A DNA stretch of 64,000 nucleotides, taken from positions 1 to 64,000 of the forward strand of contig JAHDWA010000039.1 of NCBI GenBank assembly GCA_023382535.1. The letters are read 5' to 3'. The stretch is from Anaerolineae bacterium (GTDB taxonomy: Bacteria; Chloroflexota; Anaerolineae; 4572-78; J111). The notes under the pieces were generated by a model. The model saw only the letters and a list, made by a program, of their open reading frames with translations, ran no database searches and was not told the DNA's origin. Made by a program: the position numbers and the translations under genes. Below, piece by piece: positions 33,302 to 39,717 of this stretch (its first letter is position 1; each line of letters starts with the position of its first letter).

Positions 33302-35623
33302 ATGTCTGCAGTTATCACGTATCATCTTCTCCCCCTCGGCTCCGGCCAGGCTGCCGATCTCGGCGTCGGCAACAAAGGAGCGCTGCTTGACCGGGCGGCG
33401 CGGGCCGGGTTGCCTGTCCCCAGGGGTTTCATTTTGTTAGATTCTGCCTGGCGGGAAGCTCTCGCTGCCGGGCTGGTCATCCTTGAAGCCGGTACGATAA
33501 CCGTACCCGACTCCGCCCGCCTCGCCAATTATCTGCAACTTGACACCCTGGCTCACTCCGGCCCCCAGCCCCCGATCTCCAACCCCCTCTTCGCCATTCG
33601 TTCCGCCTTCTCCGCCGAGGACCGGGCAGGGGAGAGCCTGGCCGGGTTCTTTACCTCGCGGTTGTTTGTTGACCCCACCGACCCGGCCCACCTGGCTGCC
33701 ACCCTGGCCGACGTCTGGGTCTCGGCCCTGAAGCAGCCCGGCGATTTCCGGCGCGATGTCCTGCTCATGGAAATGGCCGCCGCCGAGCAGGCCGGCGTTG
33801 CCTTCACCGAGCGCGATTTTGAAGATGACCTGGTCAACTTTACCCTCGGCACAGCCGACACGCTGGTGTCGGGCAAGGTGGAGGGAGAGACGATCTTTCT
33901 GCCCAAATTGAGAGACTGGGAACGAGATTTACGATTTGCCACGTTAGCTTTCAATCGTAAATCGTCAAGCGCAAATCATAAATCATCTTGGAGTGTTCGT
34001 CTACAGCAATTACTCCGCGACGTTCGGCGCGTCTTTGGCCCCGGAGATTGGGATGTCGAGTGGGCGGATGATGGAACGCGCTGCTGGCTGGTGCAAATCC
34101 GGCCGGTTACCCGGCCCAGCCGCCGCAACGAAGCTTTCACCATCGCTAATATCAAGGAGATCCTGCCGGAACTGCCCTCGCGCTACATGAGCAGCCTGAT
34201 TGCTTCCTGCGCCGACGGTCTTTTTGCCTATTACCGCCACTTCGACGCCAGCCTGCCGGCCCACCGGCCCTTTATCGAGGTTTTTTATGGCCGGCCCTAC
34301 ATCAACCTGTCGCAATTGACCGAGATGATGCGCATCTTTGGCCTGCCCACCCGCCTGGTTACCGACAACATTGGCGGGGAAACCGGCCAGGTCTACGGAA
34401 TGAATTGGGGACGGTTAATCAGCAAAATTCCGGTGCTGGCCCGCATGGGTTTGGCTCAGTTGGGCGCAGTCGCCTCGGCCCGGCGAGCCGGACAAATGAT
34501 GCTGGCTCGCACGGAACAGCCAGGGGAAAACTTCAGCGAGTGTACCGAAACTCTAGCCTGGCTCTACACTACCCTGGTGACAGAGATGTTTTCGCTGACC
34601 GCCGCCATGAGTGGGCCGTTATCATTGCTGCGCCGTTTAGGCGTATTGGCGGAACACAACGCCCGCCAGCGCACCATCAGCACCGCTATGTTCACCGATT
34701 TGGAACTGCTGCGCCGCCTGGCTGCCGGTAAGCCGGGGCTGCAAACGGCTCTGGCCCAGGGTAAGCTGCCAGACGATCCGGCCTTTTGCCGGGCCTGGCA
34801 GGCTTATTTGGGCAAGCACGGCCACCGCGGCGTCTATGAGAGCGACATTGCCCGGCCTCGCCTGCATGAAGCGCCCCAGTCGCTGCTGGCCAGCCTGGCC
34901 CGCTCGACCGGCCGGCGTCAAGCCCTGCCGCCGCGTACCCTGCTGGGCTGGCTGACCTTACCGCTCTGGTGGCAGGCCAGCCGGAGCATGCGGGCGCGGG
35001 AGTTGATGCGCTACCAGGCCATGCTTGGCTTCAATCGCATCCGCCAGCAGTTATTGCTACTAGCCCAAACTGATGTCATCGCTGGGATTTTGCCGGAGCC
35101 GGACTCGCTGTGGCAGTTGGACATTGAGGAGGTGCGCCAGCTCGACCACGGCTGGGTGCCGGATGCGACCTTTTTTGCCCAACGCCAGCATGAGATCGAG
35201 CATCTGCAAAGCTATCACCTGCCCGACCTGTTCTACCGCTTTGACGATTTGGAGCAGTATCGCGCCGGAGCCACTGCTGCCAGCCAGGAGACCCGCCTGC
35301 GCGGGGTCAGCCTGACCGGCGGCGAGGTCCGCGGCCGCGCCTGGGTGCTGTCCGAACCGGGCACGAACCTGCCCCCCGGCTTCACCCCTGAGACGACCAT
35401 CCTGGTGGCCCGCTCGGTGGATGCGGGCTGGATCCCTACCTTCGCCCACGTCGCCGGGGTGGTAGTCGAAACCGGCGGCGATCTGTCCCACGGCTCGATC
35501 CTGCTGCGCGAGATTGGCCTGCCGGCCATTACCAATGTCCGCGGGGTGACACGGGTAATTCAGACTGGGGATGAGGTAGAACTGCGGGCGGGGTCAGGAA
35601 TGGTGGAGCGAGTAAATCTGTAG
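33302..35623 (+). CDS. PEP-utilising enzyme (PEP synthase/rifampicin phosphotransferase-like)
   Basis: A 773-residue protein. The N-terminal ATP-grasp part has GNKGALLDRAARAGLPVPRGFIL (23-45), FAIRSAFSAEDRAGESLAG (98-116) and DVEWADDGTRCWLVQIRPV near 255. A long middle region is not recognised. The C-terminal swivelling phosphohistidine domain has VVVETGGDLSHGSILLREIGLPAITN (His near 725). No pyruvate/PEP-binding TIM barrel is seen, so it resembles rifampicin phosphotransferase-type enzymes, which phosphorylate a small hydroxylated molecule. Two stretches (87-97 and 207-231) are heptamer arrays read in frame. It starts 6 bp after the lycopene cyclase stop. The substrate is unknown; a hydroxylated carotenoid or isoprenoid would be a guess. 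Confidence 0.82.
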   Translation: MSAVITYHLLPLGSGQAADLGVGNKGALLDRAARAGLPVPRGFILLDSAWREALAAGLVILEAGTITVPDSARLANYLQLDTLAHSGPQPPISNPLFAIRSAFSAEDRAGESLAGFFTSRLFVDPTDPAHLAATLADVWVSALKQPGDFRRDVLLMEMAAAEQAGVAFTERDFEDDLVNFTLGTADTLVSGKVEGETIFLPKLRDWERDLRFATLAFNRKSSSANHKSSWSVRLQQLLRDVRRVFGPGDWDVEWADDGTRCWLVQIRPVTRPSRRNEAFTIANIKEILPELPSRYMSSLIASCADGLFAYYRHFDASLPAHRPFIEVFYGRPYINLSQLTEMMRIFGLPTRLVTDNIGGETGQVYGMNWGRLISKIPVLARMGLAQLGAVASARRAGQMMLARTEQPGENFSECTETLAWLYTTLVTEMFSLTAAMSGPLSLLRRLGVLAEHNARQRTISTAMFTDLELLRRLAAGKPGLQTALAQGKLPDDPAFCRAWQAYLGKHGHRGVYESDIARPRLHEAPQSLLASLARSTGRRQALPPRTLLGWLTLPLWWQASRSMRARELMRYQAMLGFNRIRQQLLLLAQTDVIAGILPEPDSLWQLDIEEVRQLDHGWVPDATFFAQRQHEIEHLQSYHLPDLFYRFDDLEQYRAGATAASQETRLRGVSLTGGEVRGRAWVLSEPGTNLPPGFTPETTILVARSVDAGWIPTFAHVAGVVVETGGDLSHGSILLREIGLPAITNVRGVTRVIQTGDEVELRAGSGMVERVNL
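33560..33587. repeat. In-frame heptamer array in the PEP-utilising gene (1)
   Basis: Four 7-mers: ggccccc, agccccc, gatctcc, aaccccc. It translates to SGPQPPISNP directly before the conserved FAIRSAFSAEDR segment. Confidence 0.65.
33920..33993. repeat. In-frame heptamer array with inverted arm in the PEP-utilising gene (2)
   Basis: Right part of six 7-mers (caatcgt, aaatcgt, caagcgc, aaatcat, aaatcat, cttggag); left arm gatttacgatttg is its inverse complement. It translates to a Lys/Ser/Asn-rich stretch near residue 220. Confidence 0.7.
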
Positions 35624-35627
35624 GGAC

Positions 35628-35656
35628 TTGACCAATCGCCGACAACCTACTATACT
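35628..35656 (+). promoter_or_regulatory. Promoter of the secreted SH3 protein gene
   Basis: -35 TTGACC (35628-35633), 17-bp spacer, -10 TATACT (35651-35656), starting just after the previous stop codon and 71 bp before the ATG. Confidence 0.6.
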
Positions 35657-35726
35657 GCCAACCGATTTTTATAGTGGTGTGCTGGCTGTGTGGATGCTTC
35701 AATCATAAACAAGGGGTAATTGAGTT

Positions 35727-37172
35727 ATGGGTAAACAAATCTTTACCAGGTTTCCCCTCTTGATGGGGCTACTGTTGGCGATTGTCATCGCCGTGTTGGG
35801 CATAGCTTCCCCAACTGCCAAGGCGGTTGGGACAGAGGCGAGTCCACAAGCATCGTTAGGGCTGGCAGCGCTGGCTGTTCCCCCGGCGCTGCCGGTACAG
35901 GTCCAAAGCACCCCCACCTCCACGGCCACAATCCAGAGCATTCCCAGCGTGGTCATCGTCAGCCCTGTCGCCGACCAGGTGTTTACCTCCGGGGAGTTAA
36001 TTCCGGTCGTTTCCAAGTCGGCTGACCCCCAGGGTATTACCCGTATTGATTTGATGGTCAACGACAAACTGCTGGCCAGAATATCGAATATGAACCCGCA
36101 AACCAATCGAACGCGGACGGCCAGCCAGGTCTGGCTGCCTGACATTGCCGGCAGCCACGTTCTCCAGGTTATTGCTTACAATGCCGCCGGCGTGACAGGC
36201 GAGTCGGAGCTGGTCTTTGTCCAGGTTCAGCCGGCAACACCGACCCCAACCCCAGTTCCGGCGAGTCCTACCCCGACCGCCACCCCCACCTTTCCCTATC
36301 TCGTTGTTACGTCGGCAGGCTCCCTGCGGGTGCGCGCTGGCCCCGGCACGCAGTATGACTCGCTTGGTTTTTTGCAGCCTAACCAGGAGGCCAGAATTAC
36401 CGGGCGAAATCTGGGGGCCGACCTGTGGTGGCAAATTAATTTCCCCGTGGGTACGCAAGAGCTGGGCTGGGTTACCGGCAACCCGGAATTTTCAACCGCC
36501 TACCACGTTGATGGTGTGCCCACCGTAGCCACACCGCCCCCGCCGACGCCAACCGCCTCTCCGACACCGGCGGTCAGTATTGACTTTCGGGTTGATCGGA
36601 CCGAGATTCAGCGGGGCGAGTGCGTTAATTTCTTCTGGAATGTGTACGGCGTGCAGGCGGTCTACTTTCAAGGCAAAGGCGTTTCCGGCGACAACCAGAG
36701 CCGCCGGGAATGTCCCCAGGAGAGCACCACCTACAGTTTGCGGGTCGAGCGGGCGGACGGCTCGACGGAGACGCGGGATATCCAGATTAACGTGCGCGAT
36801 GACGATAATGACAGCTACGTGACGACGACGGTGCGCCGCGAGGATAAAATAGATTTTGATAATGGGGCGCAGCCCTCGGAGGAAAATGGCGATTTCTTGT
36901 GGTATTTCGATGGTGACCGGCCGGTCTTTGAGAAGGCCGATGCCGACGAAAACGACATCAAGCTCGTGCCGTTACAGCCAGGCGACCTGGATGATTTCCA
37001 GAACCTGGACGAAGATACCTGCCGCGCCGCCCTGGACCAGCAGAATCAGCTCAATCTGACCATTGCCCTCGATCTTATGGTCTGCTTTGCTACCGACCAG
37101 GAGCGGATCGGGAAATTACGCTTTACCGGCGGCAGTCAAGAGGAACTGATCATGCAGTGGCATCTTTGGTGA
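35727..37172 (+). CDS. Secreted bacterial SH3-domain protein
   Basis: A 481-residue exported protein. The signal peptide is residues 1-33 (hydrophobic LLMGLLLAIVIAVLGIA, then a probable cut after AKA). An Ig-like domain (70-150), a Thr/Pro linker, a bacterial SH3 domain at 190-250 (SLRVRAGPGTQYDSLGFL, then LGWVTGNPEF), a second linker and an Ig-like domain at 275-340 follow. The last 140 residues, Asp-rich (DDDNDSYV, FDNGAQPSEENGDF), are not recognised. SH3b domains often bind cell-wall or surface polymers. It has its own promoter and is not part of the carotenoid operon. Confidence 0.8.
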   Translation: MGKQIFTRFPLLMGLLLAIVIAVLGIASPTAKAVGTEASPQASLGLAALAVPPALPVQVQSTPTSTATIQSIPSVVIVSPVADQVFTSGELIPVVSKSADPQGITRIDLMVNDKLLARISNMNPQTNRTRTASQVWLPDIAGSHVLQVIAYNAAGVTGESELVFVQVQPATPTPTPVPASPTPTATPTFPYLVVTSAGSLRVRAGPGTQYDSLGFLQPNQEARITGRNLGADLWWQINFPVGTQELGWVTGNPEFSTAYHVDGVPTVATPPPPTPTASPTPAVSIDFRVDRTEIQRGECVNFFWNVYGVQAVYFQGKGVSGDNQSRRECPQESTTYSLRVERADGSTETRDIQINVRDDDNDSYVTTTVRREDKIDFDNGAQPSEENGDFLWYFDGDRPVFEKADADENDIKLVPLQPGDLDDFQNLDEDTCRAALDQQNQLNLTIALDLMVCFATDQERIGKLRFTGGSQEELIMQWHLW

Positions 37173-37201
37173 GGCCACAATAGAATTTGACGATCCCTTA
37201 A

Positions 37202-37600
37202 CTATGAAGCCCAATTTTCCAGTTGTAAATCCTGAATGCGTTGATAGTGGCGGGTATTATTTGTCACCAGTACCCTATTTTCCATCAAGGCTATACTGGC
37301 AATGAGCAGGTCAAAATCCGGCAATGGCTGGCCGATTTGGCGAAGTTGCGCCTTTAACGCGCCAAATCGTTTAAGGGTGGTATCATGCAGAGGTAAAATA
37401 GGGACTTGGCTCACGAAATCATCTACTCGACCCAGATTCTCGGTGACCCGACTTGAGTTATAAGCTCCATAATACAGCTCCGCCTGAGTGATCACCGAGA
37501 TTGCCACCTGTTTCCAGCCCGCGGCCAACAGTTTATCTTTTACACCTGACCGACCATTCAACCAATAGACACAAATATCAGTATCAAGCAGGTAGTTCAC
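37202..37600 (-). CDS. vapC: VapC-type PIN-domain toxin
   Basis: A 132-residue PIN-domain ribonuclease. Acidic active-site residues are seen in MNYLLDTDICVYW (Asp6), AELYYGAYNS (Glu near 41), and PDFDLLIASIALMENRVLVTNN (Asp near 95-97, then the C-terminal acidic/Asn position). VapC toxins cleave tRNA or rRNA. The start is GTG, and its first base overlaps the antitoxin's stop region (ctGTGAac). Together with the upstream gene it forms a type II toxin-antitoxin pair. Confidence 0.9.
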   Translation of the reverse strand: MNYLLDTDICVYWLNGRSGVKDKLLAAGWKQVAISVITQAELYYGAYNSSRVTENLGRVDDFVSQVPILPLHDTTLKRFGALKAQLRQIGQPLPDFDLLIASIALMENRVLVTNNTRHYQRIQDLQLENWAS

Positions 37601-37848
37601 AGATCAAGCTCCAAATCGGAAATGGTGCGATTGGCGTAAATATCTTGAATAATAACTTCCGGTTCACGGTCGTCTTGCCAGGTCCCAAAAGTAGCCAGCA
37701 AGGCTACCTGGCGAGCCTCATCACCGTTTTGCTCATACTTGGCCCGCAGGTAACCGATGAAATCCAAGACCTCCCGGATAAGGTTTTCGGGTAATGTCTG
37801 CGCCTCGTCAACAATTTGCTTAACCAGTGTTTGTTCAGTTGCGTTCAT
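37597..37848 (-). CDS. vapB: Antitoxin of the VapBC pair (DUF2281-like)
   Basis: An 83-residue protein: helical N-terminal half (TEQTLVKQIVDEAQTLPENLIREVLDFIGYL), like DUF2281 antitoxins, and an acidic C-terminal tail (DREPEVIIQDIYANRTISDLELDL) of the type that wraps around the toxin. AGGAGGT lies 5 bases before the ATG at 37848, which rules out the ATG at 37863. The stop overlaps the vapC start. Confidence 0.85.
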   Translation of the reverse strand: MNATEQTLVKQIVDEAQTLPENLIREVLDFIGYLRAKYEQNGDEARQVALLATFGTWQDDREPEVIIQDIYANRTISDLELDL

Positions 37849-37919
37849 CAGCGACCTCCTCATTTCGACACTCTTGGCGGATATTGTACCACAGAATGCG
37901 CCAGCATAAATATAAGACG

Positions 37920-38075
37920 CAAGATGTGGGCGGCGTGGTCATCGAAATCGGTGGCAATCTCTCCCACGGTTCGATTGTTGTGCGGGAGATTGGTTTGCCC
38001 GCCATCGCTAATATACGCGGGGTGATGCAGGTGATTCAAACGGGGGATGAGGTGGTGCCGCAGACCTTGAATAAA
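37920..38075 (+). pseudogene. Relic of a PEP-utilising phosphohistidine domain
   Basis: One frame reads DVGGVVIEIGGNLSHGSIVV, then REIGLPAIANIRGVMQVIQTG, the same segment as residues 715-760 of the enzyme at 33302-35623, including the catalytic His. There is no start codon in context and the rest of the enzyme is absent. The DNA is clearly diverged from the intact gene, so this is an old fragment and not a fresh duplication. Confidence 0.8.
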
Positions 38076-38079
38076 GGCT

Positions 38080-38376
38080 TTATTTAAGACGTTCAATTGC
38101 CGATTGCGCTAAACCTTTATACTTGTCATACTGAGAATTTGAACTCAAATACTTTTCGTACAATTCCACTGCTTTAGATAGGTTTCGCTTATGTTCATAC
38201 AAGAAAGCTAAAAGGTAAAGAGCTTCAGGCATTCTGGTTGTCAAGACTGCTTCCAGATCGCCTATAGACTCTTCTAATACTTGTTCAACGTTAAATGAAA
38301 CAGCCTGCTCATACCAGGAAACGCTTTCCTCAAGCCTACCTAGTAGTAGAGAAAACAATCCCAGATTGTAATACAC
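38080..38376 (-). pseudogene. TPR protein fragment
   Basis: 98 residues with tetratricopeptide pattern (YYNLGLFSLLLGRLEESVSWYEQAV, then EALYLLAFLYEHKRNLSKAVELYEKYL). The only start is a GTG without a Shine-Dalgarno site; the frame remains open and TPR-like a further 12-13 codons upstream into a perfect inverted repeat, where a stop appears. It is probably the 3' remnant of a longer TPR gene cut at that repeat. It could still be expressed as a small TPR protein. Confidence 0.6.
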
Positions 38377-38380
38377 AAAT

Positions 38381-38420
38381 TCTAACCTTTTGTTGAGCGC
38401 AGTCTCAACAAAAGGTTAGA
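38381..38420. repeat. Perfect 17-bp inverted repeat
   Basis: TCTAACCTTTTGTTGAG / CTCAACAAAAGGTTAGA with a 6-base loop. It lies at the broken 5' end of the TPR fragment and has no T-run, so it is not an obvious terminator. Confidence 0.85.
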
Positions 38421-38870
38421 TATAGTAGCTAAATATTGAAGAATTACAAAATGTAGTAAATACATAGTGGGAACGAGTGGGGTTCTAATATTTGAGCCGG
38501 TAACAACAGACGAGTGAGCTAATAACCAAACTTTAGAGTTGGGGAAAGGGGAATCAAAGCATAATCGGAGGGGTTCGTTTATATCAACAGATACCTCTAT
38601 TATATCTCTTTCCCATCTCAATCGTCATGGGATTTTTGGTTGTCTAACAATTTGGTTATACGAAAATTGAGAGGGTTTGAGCAAAATCAGCTAAAGTGAA
38701 ACCAAAGGGTAGCTCACCCACCTGGGTGATAGAGACGTTAAGAAGAGGTACAAAAAGGGCTAAAAAGTTAACTCTGTTTGCTGCTTGAAACTACCCAGCC
38801 CGGTGTAGACATAAGAGAACAAGTCGGTTAAACTTTTCTCCAAGAATAGGTTTCACTGGCAGGGAGTAAA
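38421..38870. other. Intergenic stretch, nothing recognised
   Basis: 450 bp of AT-rich sequence. A possible 79-codon minus-strand frame has no family resemblance and is not called. With the relics at its left it looks like a decaying region. Confidence 0.5.
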
Positions 38871-39197
38871 ATGATAAGCGGAAAAATGAGTGGTCAGCCG
38901 CAGACCGGTAAAGCAGTCCAATTGAATGACAAAATGCTGGAACTGGCCCAGGAATTGCTGATCGAAGAGATGGCCGGGGAGACGCTCTTTGCCTGCGGCT
39001 ACGGCTTGACCTGTAAGATAACCGGCCAGTACGGCATGTACGAAACCTTCGATGGGGAGATGGTTTCATTCCAGCCCAAAGCCACGTTGAATTTCACCCT
39101 CATGGCCGACGAGTTTGTGATTACAGGCGATGTGGCGACCATCAAGACGGTGGCCCATCACCTGAGTGACTACGAACTGTCAATCGCCTCGTTATAA
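38871..39197 (+). CDS. Hypothetical protein
   Basis: A 108-residue soluble protein not recognised. The C-terminal two thirds alternate short strands (ACGYGLTCKITGQYGMYETF, FQPKATLNFTLMADEFVITG). GGGAG lies 4 bases before the first ATG; a second ATG five codons later is possible. It has no clear partner: the DinB gene is convergent and the region to the left is empty. Confidence 0.55.
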   Translation: MISGKMSGQPQTGKAVQLNDKMLELAQELLIEEMAGETLFACGYGLTCKITGQYGMYETFDGEMVSFQPKATLNFTLMADEFVITGDVATIKTVAHHLSDYELSIASL

Positions 39198-39212
39198 CCC
39201 CTACCCCTTCGC

Positions 39213-39683
39213 TTATTTCTCGTTTCTTTCTATTAACTGTTGCTCCCACAACTGGCGGGTAAGCTGCATCTGTCCCAGGTGAGTACCGACGTGCTGGAGG
39301 TTGTGGAGCAAAGCCCAGGCCACCGTCACTTCACCTCTATCTCCGGCCTGGCGGTGCAGGTCCAGCTCCGGCAGGGTCAGCTTTTCGAGCACCATGCGGC
39401 TGTGAGCCAGGGTGGCGTCGAGCCGGGCGGTCAACTCGACCTCGTTCAGGCCATAGATGCGGAACTCGGTCGCCCGGTCACGGTGAGCCGGGTCGCCGCC
39501 GGCCACCTCGCCCACCCAGTAGCGCTCCGAGCCGGCGACATGGGTAGCCAACACGGCCAGCGAGCTCATGTCTACCCCCGGCAGCCAATCCAGCGCCGCC
39601 AACGGCAGCCCGGCGAGCGCCTGGCGCATGTCGTTATGCAGCGCTTCCAGGCGTTCCAGATAAGCTTCAAGCAGCGGTAACAT
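39213..39683 (-). CDS. DinB-family protein
   Basis: A 156-residue four-helix DinB/YfiT-type protein. Candidate metal-binding histidines are in VLATHVAGSERYWVGEV near 47 and in the C-terminal LLHNLQHVGTHLGQMQLTR near 130. These proteins are metal-dependent, and some act as thiol-dependent S-transferases (bacillithiol in Firmicutes). AAGGAG lies 7 bases before the ATG at 39683, which decides against the ATG at 39731 that would overlap the upstream gene. Confidence 0.85.
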   Translation of the reverse strand: MLPLLEAYLERLEALHNDMRQALAGLPLAALDWLPGVDMSSLAVLATHVAGSERYWVGEVAGGDPAHRDRATEFRIYGLNEVELTARLDATLAHSRMVLEKLTLPELDLHRQAGDRGEVTVAWALLHNLQHVGTHLGQMQLTRQLWEQQLIERNEK

Positions 39684-39717
39684 TTGTTTCTCCTTCCCCG
39701 GACGGGCCGGGCTTAGG

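Noticed and set aside
38382..38621. 79-codon minus-strand frame upstream of the TPR fragment
   Set aside because: No domain, no ribosome-binding site, and its end lies inside the inverted repeat.
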